Assembly (NCBI GenBank): GCA_025175895.1
Contig: CM045990.1
Span: 43,334,658-43,398,657 of the forward strand
Source of the DNA: Wurfbainia villosa
Taxonomy: Eukaryota; Streptophyta; Magnoliopsida; Zingiberales; Zingiberaceae
DNA length: 64,000 nucleotides
Reading direction: 5' to 3'
In this document: positions 1-12,074 of the stretch, piece after piece
Numbering within the stretch: the first letter of the stretch is position 1
Layout: each line of letters starts with the position of its first letter
Position numbers and translations under genes: made by a program
The notes under the pieces: model-generated
The model's input: only the letters and a program-made list of their open reading frames with translations
The model's database searches: none
Told to the model about the DNA's origin: nothing

Positions 1-2990
1 GTTGAAGTTGTACCTGAAGTATTGGACAAAAGCAGGCTGAGGAAGGCTCCAGAAGCATCTCTTTCTCTCCTTCGCACTCTCCTCGCTCTCTCTTCTCATC
101 CTCCGCCCGCTGCTTTAGATCCTCCAGCTCCCTTGCGATCTCGGCCATCCGTTCGCGTCCCTCGCCTCCTCCCCCGGCGCAACGTATCCCGACGTCCGCG
201 AACTCCGCCGCGATATCCGCCGGCCAATCGCCCGCTTCCGGGTCCACCGCCCCCATCGAGTCCTTCTCCGCGGAGACCGCCTCCATCCCCGCCAGGAGCT
301 GGAGGACGAGCTCGCCCAGCGCATCTACGTCGGCGGCCGCAGGAGGGGGCGAGGAGGAGCAGGGGAGCAGGCCGACGAGCTTGACGGAGAGGTGACGGTC
401 TAAGAGGACGCGGGAGGCGCAGAGGCGGCCGTGCGCAGATCCGGAGGCGTGGAGGAAGCCGAGGGCGGAGGCGACCTCAGAGGCGATGCGGATGCGTTCG
501 TGCCAACGGAGGATCGGCCGCCGCGCCGCGGCGGAGGATAAGAGGGCGTCGCGTACGCTGCCGCCGGCGGCGAACTCGAAGACGACGCATCGCTGCTCCT
601 CGCACGCGCCTATCACGTGGAGGATATTTGGGTGTCGGATCCGGCTCAGTAGATCTACCTACGAATCGACGATTACGAATACAAAAGGCGAACATTCAAA
701 CGGACTATGCATCTTATCGGGCCGAATCCATGAAAACAAAAGTCCGATTACCTCCGCCATAAACTTTTCCGCAGTCGCCGTCGAGAAATCCACCGAGAAC
801 TTGACGGCGACGTCGATGTGGCAGATCTTAGCTCTATAAACGGTGCTTCTCTCCCCGGCGCCGATCTGCAAGTCGCCGGAGAACCCCCCGGTGGCGTCTC
901 TGATCTCGTCGGCGGTGAAGTCCCTGTAGGGCTTGTGCCACAATTTGGAAAGCTCTCTCAGCTTGCACTGCTCGATCTGCTGGCGGATGGCGTCTTTCTT
1001 CCGGCGAAGCGCCTCGGCCCTGCGCTCCATCTCGCTCTTCTCACTCATGGCCTTCGCCAGTTGCGTCTCGAACCATGAGTTCTCCAAATCGAACTCTTCC
1101 AGTCTGGTCCTGAGCTCGGCCTCAAGCTCTTTCACGACTTTGAGCTCGCTCACGATGTGGTCGATGTCGCCGGTGGCCTCCGACACGTGTCGTCTTACGA
1201 CCTCCAGCTCTTCCTTCAAGTGATTTTGCTGGGCTTTCTCTTTGCCTATTAGGGTCTCCAAATCCGCGACCTGTAAGTATTAAAACTTAATTTTTTTTTT
1301 TGGTTTTTACCAAAATAAAGCTTAATTAAAACCATATAATACCGTATGCTAAATGCTTAATTATTTACCTTTTGATTGCAAATGGATATCGCCCACTCGG
1401 CTTTACTGCGTCTCTCAGCTTGGGCCTTTACTTCTCTACGCTTCTCCTCCAGCATCTTCTCCGTTTCCTTGATCTTTGTTTCCAGGACTTGTTTGCTCAG
1501 TGTGCTGATGCTTTCCTGCAAATTACTTTATTTAATATGACTATGCCAGACTGAGAGTGTTTCATTATTCCCTTGCAAGTTTGAAAAAAAGTTTGTCTTT
1601 ATAAGAAGTGGATTAGCTACGGCAATAATTTTTCAAACTACACACGCATTAATTAATCATCAGACCTTTGAACTGGTAATCAATGTTAATGAAACAGGTG
1701 ACTCACTTTGACCAAACACTATTGAGCAATAGTATTAGCCTTCTCTTCATCAGTAGCATAATGTTACAAGATGAGAGTTGACTGTATGATCCTCCATGTA
1801 ACATCTCCTATTTGCTTGTAAATTTAATTGGATTAGCCATAGCAAGAAAAACTGTGGTGTGATCTCATTTTACCTTGTCCAATTATATGGCAACCAATTC
1901 ACATGGAAAGAAGAAGAACTGATTTGGTTTTGCACACTTACTATCTCATTTTCTTTTGTGCCTTCTCTGTATTGGCATGTCGAGCTAACGGTGTTGGTTT
2001 CTTCCTCTTCTTGATCCTCTCCTTCGTTATTATAGAATGTTTGCAAGTAGGAGACATAATTCTCAACTTCGTCGTATGGGTCTGTCAAGCTCTTAGAACT
2101 TGGTGATACTTGAGTTGAATACCCAGTGTGGTTGTTACATTCTACATCATCTGTAAATTTTTTGCCTAGCAAACCTTTTAAACCTCGTTTTTCCTTTGAC
2201 ATCTTCCTGAGATCACCGAGAACTACTCCATCTTCATTTTCCACACATCCTTTTTCATGGTTGAAGCATACTAACTTTTCTCCACATACTACGAATAGCT
2301 CACATTGCTCTGGTTTAAGCTTATGAACAGAATAGGCAACACTTAAGTCATACTTGTTTTTCCTGTTAAGATCATATAATCTAGTAATCTCATTTATAGT
2401 GTAGGAAGCAATGCAAACATTATTAGCATGATACTTACCGCACTAATGACTTAGTCACCGTTACATTCATCACTAGTTCCTTCATTCCTAGATCAGAAAT
2501 TAAACCAATGATAATCTCATCGAGTGGTTCATCAAATCGTTCGATCCTCATGACATCTACTTTCACCTGCAAGGTTGCAGATGGGAAATTAGATAGGAAT
2601 TCATGAATAACATGCATCTGAAGGTGGCCAAACCTGTGAGCACAAAGCCATGTACTTTTTCAAGTCCTTTTCTGCTGCCTCCTGCTCGTTTGCTCTCAAA
2701 GCCCACAGCATCTCTTCATTTACCGAGCTGATTGGTAAAACTCCAACTAAACACAGGATCAGGAGAACCTATACATTAGAGTATAACCAAAAAAAAATTG
2801 TCGTTGGTATAGAATTTTGTCCCTCCTCACTTGGAGTGTTAATTAAATCCTTGGATTTAACAAGGATTTGGAGGATGATAAATGTGGCAGGTTGGTTGGA
2901 CCATTTGCTTATCGCCCATCTTATCAACCCAGAGCCCTGCTGAACGTCCTTCCCCACAACAATATGAACCTTCTCTTGAAATGAAGCCAT
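1..2990 (-). CDS. U-box E3 ubiquitin ligase with USP and kinase-like domains (3' end off window)
   Basis: Seven exons fit one open frame with GT-AG borders: 2990-2831, 2746-2634, 2566-2439, 2362-1903, 1515-1369, 1270-752 and 658-1. About 728 residues are present. Order: N-terminal universal stress protein-like domain (starts MASFQEKVHIVVGKD); an acidic linker; a long Glu/Lys/Arg-rich coiled coil (residues about 288-440); a kinase-like domain opening FTADEIRDATGGFS with GAGERSTVYRA loop and VAVK lysine; then the first residues of a U-box (SACFCPI) at the window edge. This is the architecture of plant PUB33/PUB35/PUB52-type ligases, which transfer ubiquitin in cytosol or at membranes. The catalytic loop reads HGRLCASRVLLD and no DFG is visible, so the kinase part is probably a pseudokinase. 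The donor at 1873 breaks the frame; 1902 keeps it, so that border is the least certain. A small extra exon in 1516-1902 is possible. Start ATG at 2990 is the first in frame before the USP motif. Confidence 0.88.
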
Positions 2991-4824
2991 CGTTGCTGAC
3001 TCTCAACACAGCCTTTTCCTTCAAGCAAATGTTGTGATTGACTGTTATCAATCCGACGAAACCATGGTTTTATGGTCGTGAGAAGATTGTATGGGTATTG
3101 TTTGGAATTTGGTAACATGCTTCAAAATTGTCAAGAATCTTTTGAGCATCTGTGGATCTACAAGAGTGGGGGTTACAAAACCAATGATGGACATAGTTTG
3201 TCACTTTCAACACTATTAAAGGAGCATTATTTTCTCTACTCTCTAGAGTCAAGCTTGCAGGAGGAAATGCTTAAAGTATAGCAAAATTTAAGGGATTGCC
3301 TCCTATGTTCTTCAGTACTTGATTGACTTTGATTTCACCAACTCGCCATTTTTTTTATGCCATGTTTCCAGAAAGTAAGACTTTTAGAGCTGATGTTTGA
3401 AACTATTTCTCTTTGCCAGCACAATAATCTTACTGTCTCGTGTTGAAAATCATACAATTTGATCAGCTGAACAAAATTTTGACTGGGTGAAGAATCAAAC
3501 CTCGGAAGAAACAGACTTCAAGTTAGCTGGAACCAAGTGAGTAGATATTATCCTTGTGTTTGTTCCCGATTATTCAAGGTTAACTACCCAATGACCAAGT
3601 ATTCTTCACTAAATATGATTACCATGACAATTCTATGTTTGCTTCTAAAACACTTTTAGGAATAAGGAGGGAGATCTCTGAGTCAATCATGGTTGAATTT
3701 AATGAACTTAAGTTTCTCCAATAGACTCATCTAATTCTCTCAGAATTTAATGAACGAGAAGATCTTGACTTAGATAGCAAATACAATCTCTTTATCTTTG
3801 CAGGTTAAACAATGCAGAAGAAATATAGAAATTTCTTCATATTAGATATTATCAAACTAATTTTGCTTTAAAAAATAACTTTGAGATGGACATAATCTAA
3901 AGGAGGTGAATAGCATGAACACAAACTTATTAATATATTAGATTCAAGTTTGTGTATGTCTTGGATTTATTAGATTAATCCTAAAAGGATGGCAACCTTG
4001 AGATCGATTTAATTAATAGAACAAAATCTATATAACCTCTAGGACCTTTTCCAAACTACCACCTTTCTTTTGCAATTATACGAATTAAAGTGCAAATAAA
4101 TAATCATACAAAGCTTTGATTTCACCTTGAACATTGTAAAAGAAAATGCCACCTTAATGCAAACGAAAAAAATGTTCAAGAGAGTCCAATATGCAATAAA
4201 AGTTAATAATGCACAAAAAGTTCACGGAGAGTGTTTGCTTAACAAAAAGAATCAAAGGCACAAACATTTTTAATAATTAGAATATGAATTTGAATTTATC
4301 CATGAAATTTTTGGCAAGAAATAGTAATTGTTGGTTAATAGATAATTAGTATACAATAGTTTTTCATTTTTTGGGAAGGTAAATTGCATTACTATAGCGA
4401 AAGGAAATACAGATCGGATGCCTAATAATGTATTTTTAAAAAAACGAAATACATGGATTTGCTTAAACATCTACAATAGTCTTTGGTCAACTAACAATGC
4501 CAAATTTGCAAAAAGACAGAGAACCTTAGAATATTAGCCTACCAATTTTGAATGCTAGTTGACAATGTAGAGAATATGTTTGGTTGACCAACACTTACAA
4601 AATTATGCAAGGTATAATAGTAAAATTGATATTGATTTGAACATCATGAATTCGAGTTATGAAATAGTAAAATAAGATTGGTATAATAATTTTTTTAAAT
4701 CTTGTATTAGCAAGAGTGTTTTATGCATCAGACTCCTTTTTTATTATATTTATTATATTATAGATATTTTCAAAATTATATAATATCTTTTTCTTGACTA
4801 ACTGTAGGTAGAATCAATAACAAG
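2991..4824. other. Intergenic, AT-rich, nothing recognised
   Basis: This is the 5' flank of the U-box gene. Short ORFs occur on both strands near 3070-3280 but resemble no family and have no intron or codon signal. I see no RNA gene, TIR or LTR. A promoter for the minus-strand gene should lie in the first few hundred bases, but I cannot mark a convincing TATA box. Confidence 0.6.
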
Positions 4825-5060
4825 TGTGGTACTTCACCTCCCTGGGTGCAACACTCGCGCGTTGGAAAGTCAATGGGTAAATTTATACAATGGACAAAGA
4901 TTGATTCCGAATACGATCTAAAATCCTATCTCGAATTCAGATGTCTATCCATTGTCTTATCAATCGCGTCAATGGGGCATAGTCTTTTTGTGATTTTCTC
5001 CCTCTCGAATCCTGAGAGTGGGGGCAAGAGAGTCGATAAGTTGGCGGTTCTAATTTTTTG
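4825..5060 (+). repeat. Dispersed repeat family A, copy 1
   Basis: It shares an ordered set of words with copies at 7591, 13191, 14038 and 17611. They run: ccctgggtgcaac, cgcgttgg, acaatggacaaagattgattcc, a TCTAAAATCC word, caatcgcgtcaa, a CTC-rich box, and gcggttctaatttttt. The 92-codon ORF crossing it is not conserved in the other copies, so this is not a gene. The T-run at the 3' end hints at a retroposon, but the class is unknown. Confidence 0.7.
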
Positions 5061-5254
5061 CACAATAATAAGTGTGATACTAGATATTATTTACTTTATA
5101 ATACATTTTATCCAAATTCCATAAGTATCTTCAATTATTAAGTTTGATATTTTTTTTTAATGGCATCCCTTTGAGGGATGATCAAAAGTTTTTCTATGCA
5201 ACGGTGGAGAGGCATTTCATATAAGAATGCAGTTCGATTTTCTGTTACGATATC

Positions 5255-5575
5255 GTTCAGTGACGAATTTAAGAAAAATTTATTCGAGCGGTCCTAGGAT
5301 TCAGGATTTGTCTGGTGGACAGAATACGATTTCGGCGTTGAATTATCATTCAGGGATGACGCGATTGTGAAGTTTAGACTGAACCGTGAAAAAGTTGCGA
5401 AGGCTTCCTTGATTTATCCTTGGTGACCAGTGGAGGCCACTTGAGCTCCTCCTATCTTATCCGACTCAACTGTTAGGAAGGTATTTCGAAGGTCCGTAGG
5501 ATAGAGTTGATCATTTTCAGATATTAATCGGACTGAAGGTTGAGATATCCAGTGTCAATAAAAAAAAAAGTTTTT
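5255..5575 (+). repeat. Dispersed A-tailed repeat family B, copy 1
   Basis: It aligns with 6205-6525 along about 300 bases. Shared words include gattcagga, cttatccgactcaactgtt, atttcgaaggtcc and attaatcgga, and both copies end in an A-run. The A tail suggests a retroposed non-autonomous element. I see no coding content and no clear target duplication. Confidence 0.65.
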
Positions 5576-6204
5576 CAATGACTTTATATTCGATCCAAAG
5601 AATCCAACAACTTTATACGAACTATGCTAGCTTACACAATTAATCTATTAAATACAATACACTTAAAACACATTTGTCAAACATAAACACTCATAAGAGA
5701 ATAGTCGTCTTCCTTTTTATTTTTTAATGCTTAACAACTAAAGAACTAGTTTAGGTTAGCAAAAGAAAAATAAATAAATAAACTGTGAAAAAGGTAAAAA
5801 TGTCATGTTTAAATGTCGATATGTATAACCACTATGCCCTTAAAGCCAGGGAGCTTCCTTTAGTGAAAATACCATGCCATTAACGTGAGAAATTCAAGCT
5901 TGGAAACTCCTTCTCAAGAAAGTATTTGTTCATTAAATTTATATATCAATTTTAATCAAAACTGTTATATTCATCTAAAGAAAAATTAAAAACAAAAACG
6001 AAACTTCAGTGGCAAGAGAGTTCAAAACCATTGGTTTTTTCTAAGTTCAAGTGGGTCCACAAACTATAAAAAAAAACAAATATAGATACATAAAAAAATT
6101 ATAGAAGAAACGAAAACACAAATAATGATGTGATTGGAGAAAAAAACAGGAAGGTGATAAAAGGATATTTGCAATGAGAGAAAATGATTGTAGAGATCCT
6201 CTGT
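5576..6204. other. AT-rich spacer, nothing recognised
   Basis: Low-complexity AT-rich DNA lies between the two family B copies. No ORF, TIR or RNA gene can be supported. Confidence 0.6.
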
Positions 6205-6525
6205 AACATGGTTCAATGGTGAATTTTAAAAAAAAATATTTTCACGGCTCTGGGATTCAAGAATTTGCTCAATGTATAGAGTATGGTTTTAGTATTAGAT
6301 CGTCGTTTAGAAATAATATGACTGTGGAATCTGGACTGAATCATGAAAAAATTATAAATACTTTTTTGATTTATTCTTGGTGGCCAATAAAGATGATCAT
6401 TTGAGTTCCGATCTTATCCGACTCAACTGTTGGTGAATCATTTCGAAGGTCCATGGAATAGGGTTGATCACTTTTAGAAATTAATCGGATTGAAAATTTG
6501 AATATCATGGTGCAAAAAAAAATGA
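6205..6525 (+). repeat. Dispersed A-tailed repeat family B, copy 2
   Basis: This is the same family and strand as 5255-5575. It is more eroded in its first half and conserved in the cttatccgactcaactgtt / atttcgaaggtcca block. It ends with a run of nine A. The 62-codon ORF inside is not preserved in copy 1. Confidence 0.65.
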
Positions 6526-6601
6526 TTTGTAGGTTAGGGCAGGATTTGCAAAAGAATTATTATCTCAACGGGGGTTAAAAGGTTGCAAGACTATTTGGGT
6601 G

Positions 6602-7191
6602 TAGGACTGTAAACGAGTCAAGTCGAGTCAAGTCAAGTCAAGCTTTATAGTGTTCAGATTTGTTTGATAAGATAATCAAGTCGAGCCGAACCAAGCCTAA
6701 AATTAACCAAGCTACTGAAAAACTTGTTCAAGCTTGACTTGGTATTTTTTTTTGAGCTTGAGCTTGAATTGAGCTTGACTTGTTTAATGAGTATCAAGCT
6801 TCTAATCAAGTTTAATTAAAGCTTGTTTAAATTTGATTTATTTAAATGTTATCAAGCTCTTAAGTCAAACTTGTTTGTTTATTTAAAATTTTACTAATTT
6901 AATCCTGATTGAAAAATGAGTATAAATAAATTCAAAAATAATTTTTAAAAAAGTATAATCATAAATCGGCTTGTTAATGTTCACGAATATTATTCACGAA
7001 TACTGTTCACGAATATTGTTCACGAACATTAACAAACCGAACACATACGTGTTCAAGCTTGTTTATTTAATTTATCAAGTTGTTCAAGTTTGTTTATTAA
7101 TTGACTTTGATGTATATTGAACGAACGTAAACGAGCTCTTATCGAGTCGAACATCAAATTCGTTCATGAACGCTTGATTCATTTACAACCT
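6602..7191. mobile_element. Non-autonomous TIR element, 590 bp (MULE-like MITE)
   Basis: It is flanked by a perfect 10-bp direct repeat TATTTGGGTG (6592-6601 and 7192-7201). The ends are imperfect inverted repeats, taggactgtaaacgagtc against the complement of gattcatttacaacctt. The interior is built of degenerate words (caagtc, gagcttg, tgttcacgaa) and codes for nothing. A 9-10 bp target duplication fits Mutator-like elements best; hAT elements (8 bp) are the alternative. An end fragment of the same type lies at 61790-62056. Confidence 0.75.
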
Positions 7192-7201
7192 TATTTGGGT
7201 G

Positions 7202-7590
7202 GGACATCTGTGGATTTAAACGACGGGTTTGGAATGAAGATGATCGCTCTAATCTATTTAAGTAGACAAGCGAGGGGAAAATTTTCATTAAAAAACAAAT
7301 GGAATGACATAAATAAAAGATAGACATCCATTTAAATTTTATGATGGGTAAAAAATATGCCCTTTGTTAGGGCTCAATAAAATATCAATTAAATTGAACT
7401 AATCGATTAATTCGAAAATTTAAAATTTTTTAAATATCGATTAATTTAGTTTGATCGGTTTAATTTTGGATTTCAAATATGAGAATTTAGTTTAATTAGG
7501 TAAATCAAATTAGAAATTATCGATTGATTGTAGATTGCTATAGTTTAGTAATTGATTGATTGTCTCCATGTGGATGACGTGGTAGTTAAG
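7202..7590. other. AT-rich spacer with degenerate repeat words
   Basis: The section 7375-7560 is dense in words such as atcgattaattcg and ttggtttaatt, similar in style to 58220-58435. It is probably an eroded transposon fragment. The 68-codon ORF at 7117-7323 runs across the end of the 590-bp element and is not a gene. Confidence 0.4.
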
Positions 7591-7780
7591 GTACGACGGT
7601 GCTTACAGAAGTGGTATGGATTGATTCTGGAGGAGATCTAAAATCCTTTTCTCGATTCAGATAATTTTCACGTATTTTGGTCATCACGTCAAGGTTCATG
7701 ACCTTCCGTGATTTACCTCTCTCACAATGGTCATAAGATAGGTCGATGGAGATTGCTAATTCTAATTTTTTTTGTAGAGT
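7591..7780 (+). repeat. Dispersed repeat family A, copy 2
   Basis: It shares with the other copies the block gattgattctggagga / TCTAAAATCC, then the word order cacgtattttggtcatcacgt, ttacctctctcacaatggtc, ending ctaattctaatttttttt. It lies about 300 bp upstream of the RPS27 start codon. Confidence 0.7.
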
Positions 7781-7910
7781 AATTGATTGATTATTTTAAC
7801 AGTTGTATAATGATTATTTTGATTTTTAATTGAATTAATTGCTAAAAAAATAATTTGAGAAATATTTTACCTAAAGGTCTAATACTAAACCTTAATCGGT
7901 TCAAATTATT

Positions 7911-7998
7911 TGGGCTGGATCGAATGGGCTAAAGTGCAGCCCATGTAACTTTTTCAATCAGACCGTATAGATAGAGTACATTGCCTACTCAACCCTAG
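7911..7998 (+). promoter_or_regulatory. RPS27 promoter motifs: site II elements and telo-box
   Basis: TGGGCT occurs at 7911-7916 and 7925-7930, its complement AGCCCA at 7938-7943, and an AACCCTAG telo-box at 7991-7998. This pairing is well known upstream of plant ribosomal-protein and other growth-linked genes. It lies 80-170 bp before the ATG, so the calls support each other. The transcription start itself cannot be placed. Confidence 0.75.
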
Positions 7999-8079
7999 TT
8001 TTTGTCTTCTTGCCTTGCCGCTCGTCGTTTCGTCCGCTGTTGTCGTTTCTGAGGGTTCCTCATTCCATCTCTCGCCGAT

Positions 8080-8655
8080 ATGGTAAATCCTTGGTTCTTA
8101 TCGACGACGTTTTTTTGGATTTCAGTTTCTCTTTTTTTTTCCCCTGTTTTCTCCTATTCGAAACTTGTTCGCGCTGTGCAAATTCCGATTCCTCGGTGTA
8201 TCTTTGCTAGGTTCTTCCGAACGACGTCGATCTTCTGAACCCTCCGGCGGAGCTCGAGAAAAGGAGGCACAAGCTCAAGCGGCTCGTGCAGTCTCCCAAC
8301 TCTTTCTTCATGGTACAGTTTCCTCTCTCCATTGCAAATTCTTGGCCTTTGTTCCTTTTTTTTTTTCCTTCCTTCCTTCCGGATATTCTAACAGCGCCAA
8401 CTCTTTCATCATGCAATCTGCAGGATGTGAAATGCCAAGGGTGTTTCAACATGTAAGATCCTGTTTATTTTACATTGTGAGGTTCGATTGATGCTTTTAA
8501 TCTGGCGTATCAAAATTTGATTTTGCAGAACCACTGTGTTCAGCCACTCTCAGACAGTCGTGGTGTGCGGCAATTGCCAGACCGTGCTCTGCCAGCCGAC
8601 CGGCGGCCGTGCCCGGCTGACCGAGGGGTGCTCCTTCAGACGGAAAGGTGATTGA
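8080..8655 (+). CDS. RPS27: 40S ribosomal protein S27
   Basis: The gene is complete in four exons: 8080-8082 (ATG alone), 8211-8312, 8424-8452 and 8529-8655. Together they encode 86 residues, the usual length of eukaryotic eS27. The protein begins MVLPNDVDLLNPP and carries a C4 zinc finger, C39-X2-C42-X15-C58-X2-C61, ending GCSFRRKGD. It is a structural protein of the small ribosomal subunit in the cytosol. All introns have GT-AG ends, and the start codon is followed immediately by intron 1. Upstream site II and telo-box motifs match ribosomal-protein gene control. The foldback element begins only about 290 bp after the stop, so it may overlap the 3' UTR. No defect is visible. Confidence 0.97.
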
Positions 8656-8941
8656 GCTCGATCCGGTAATTTATCTGCACTTTCTCCATGATGGTTGACA
8701 TGTAGTGGTCGAGCTGTTCGAATCATGCGGGTATTGGGGTTGGTAGTACAGAGTTCTAGGGTCTACTTTCTTGTTCCCCTTTGCTTATGCCATAGATTCT
8801 TAAAACTTTTATTTTTATTGATTGTGCTTGTGTTCCTGGAACAAGTTCTTTCATCGCATAGCTTTTTTGGTTTTCTTCCTCTGTTGGTGTTGGTCTGTTG
8901 TTTGTCTGCAGTTTAAAGGAGGGAGATAAATTGAGATATTT

Positions 8942-11900
8942 CGAGCATCTCCCATGAACGGTGGAATTCATTGGAGAGCTCTTTTGTGTTCAGTAAAAAA
9001 TCTTTCCAGAATTCTTTTATGGTTTCCCTTTTTATTTATATTTTACATTGTATATAGACAATGTAATGTAGAGACTGTAATAATTAATTTGTAACGGTTA
9101 TTTTATAATGATTATTTTTTAACCATTAATTATTAAATCTATATAATTACTAATATCGAATAATATTACTAATTTAAAAGTAAATTACATAAATACTATA
9201 GTACATTGAATAAAAGATAAAAATTATAACAATATATAAATTATATTAGAGGTCGTTTATTTTTTGATGGATACTAAGCTGTTCCGATGACATCTCACTT
9301 AGTATCCTTCATCAGAATTTCAGAATTCTTGTGATGGATCTCAATTTCTTGCAAAATTATTTTTTTTGCATTTGATATTTTTTAATTTGTTGTCAATCTG
9401 CATTTATGTTTTGGTCCGTATTATCACTCTCTTTGACTTTGAATTTGTCCTTCCTCTTCGTCGTCTTTTATCCTATTAGACGAATGCAGACTACATAGTT
9501 GTCCACATCAATACCCACATTCAAATTTGACTTGAAAGTGTGTCTCTTGATTCGGATGTTCTTGTCTTTTTTTGATAGAGTAATGACTAATTGATTATGG
9601 AGTATATTTTCATATTTTCTAAGAATCCTTCGTACATGTATTTACTTGAAATCCTTTTATGATTTGTTAGCTTTCCACATATTAAGTGTATTCTTCAACA
9701 TATTTCGTCACTCTAATTGCTTTGACAATGAGAATAAAAATTATTATAGTATGTAAAAAAATTCATTTATCATTGATGCGAATTTATAGCAATGCGATTT
9801 TAATCACTTTCAAATTCTCGATATAGTTTCAACGGATCGATGCTTGTTGTATTAATCAACACATTTTCAAAAAGCGTGACCCTTTTGGTTATTACCAATG
9901 ATTGTGTTGATATTGATAGTGACTCATGACTTTGTAAGGATCATGCCTTCATCGAGATACCAAACTGTTCACTTCGAGTCATCTATTTTCGATTTGTATT
10001 CGCCCTCTATCCGTGATGAGTGTGGTGAGCACTGAGTTCTTGGAATAGATAATGATATTATGAATTCTTTGTCATTAACAACTGCACAAGTACTAGTCGT
10101 TGATTCATTCGAAGACATCATCGATGATTGAGGAGAAGAAAATACATACGACAAAGTTGTACTCCCAAATTGGCTGTGCATGATCGATCGATCTTAAGGT
10201 AAATACATATGAAATGGGTTGGGGTGGTGTTACTCGAATTTGTCGAAATTTTTTGAAAACTTTAGAAATTTAGAAAATTTGAAGGATATTGTGGAATATA
10301 TGGAATATTTTAAAATTTTAGAGAATTATGTGGGATGAAAATCGAGAATATTAGATATTTGAATAAATACGAGTATTTTGAAAAGATGTGGTTTCTTTAA
10401 CATTCGAAGAATTTAAAAAATTTGTAAACTAAGAATTGAAATTGTCATCCATTTTAAGGAATAAGAAAGAAGTAAAACAACGGTATTTCAAGGGAAAAAA
10501 AAGAAAGTTGTACAATGAATAAAAAAAATAAAAAAATAAAGGAGAAAAATATATTTATAGACAAATTTTATTTTTAAAAAATAAAAAATAAAAATTAATT
10601 GTCGAACAACGATTAATAATTAGTTGTTCAACGATTCAAAGTTAGCTTGAATGTTCGACAACGATTTTATTTTTTTAAATTAATTTGATTTTTTCACAAA
10701 CAAACAAAATTAAAAATTTTAGTTTTTTTATAAATCTTTTGAATTTGTAACCAAACGTCGATGAAATCATATTTTCTCAAAACAACCGTATTTATTCAAA
10801 TATATAATATCCTAAATTTTCCTTCAACACATAATACTTTTTAAAATTTTAAAATAATCTATATATTCTATAATATTTTTCAAATTTTTAAAGTTTTCAA
10901 AATTTATCGACGAATCCATGTAACATTGCACTAATTTGATTTTATGTCTCCACTCCAAGATTGATTGATTATGGATAGTCAATTTGGAATGTTCTATCGT
11001 ATGTATTTTTTTCCTTCTCAACCATCGGGGATGTCTTAGAGCAAATCAAGAAGAATTAGTGTTGACGTAGCTATCAAATAAAAAGAATTTGTAATGTCAT
11101 TTGTTCTAGGAACTCTGTGACAATCACACTCATTATAGATAGAGTGTGAATGCAAATCGGAGATAGATGACTCGAAGCGAGCAATTTGGTTTTTCGATAA
11201 AGATGTGGTCTTTGCGAAGTAGGTAATGATCAGATGCATCAAGCTTTTTGAAAATGCATCATTGATTACTACAAGTTTTGGTTCATTGGAACTGTGTCGA
11301 GAATTTAGAAGCAGTTAAAATCATGTTAATGTAAGTTCCGCTAATGGTAAATGAATTTTATACATACTATAATAATTTTTATTTTCATCGTCAAAGCGGT
11401 TGAAGTGACGAGAATGTATTAGAGAACATATTCAATACGTGGAAAATCAACAACGATAAAAGGGCTTCAAGTATATGCATGTATGAAGGATTTTTAGAGA
11501 GTGTGAGAAATATATTCCATAATCCGTTAATTATTACTCCAGTAAAAAGATAAGGACATCCGAATCGAAAGGGCATACTTTCAGTTCAAATCTGAATATG
11601 AGTATTGATGTGGACGATTATAAAGTCCACATTTATCTAAAAGGTGACGAAGAAGAAAAATAAATCTAAAGTTAGAGAAAGTGATAAAATGAAATAAAAA
11701 TATCGACACAGATTAGTAATAAATTAAAAATATCAAATGAAAAAAAATAACTTTGTGAGAAGTTGTGATTTTTCACGAGAATTATGAAATTTTGATGGAG
11801 ACTAGTGAGATGACATTGGAATAATTTCTATCTTTTATTTAATGTATGGTAATATTTATGTAATTTATTTTTACATTATTAATGTTATGTAATTATTTGA

Positions 11901-12074
11901 ATTTAATAATTAATTATTATTATATAATTATTATAAAAATTATATATATATATATATATATCAAAAGGAATTTTTGAGAGATTTTTTTTTATATAGTGAA
12001 GAGATAGTGAGATTTTTTACTTTTTGATGTGGTACGGCCATAAAAAGCTTGAGCTTCACCACTGGAGATGGTCC
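8942..12074. mobile_element. Foldback structure: two inverted copies of one AT-rich element
   Basis: The left arm (about 8942-10440) and right arm (about 10725-12074) are inverted, diverged copies matching from end to end. Sample pairs: gacatctcac near 9290 with its complement near 11810; cacttcgagtcatctat at 9970 with its complement at 11165; tattatagtatgta at 9745 with its complement at 11355; ttgaataaatac at 10353 with its complement near 10795. The loop is about 285 bp of AT-rich sequence. The outer ends read GAGCATCTCC and, inverted, GACCATCTCC, a type of end common in plant TIR transposons. No ORF over 70 codons is shared by both arms and I cannot identify a transposase. It could be one foldback element or a head-to-head pair of old insertions. 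Confidence 0.8.

Noticed and set aside
4846..5124. 92-codon ORF with a hydrophobic end, like a small membrane protein
   Set aside because: It overlaps dispersed repeat family A, and the frame is not kept in other copies.
7375..7560. A defined transposon matching 58220-58435
   Set aside because: Both are AT-rich with common ttaatcgatt words; I cannot align them with confidence or find ends.
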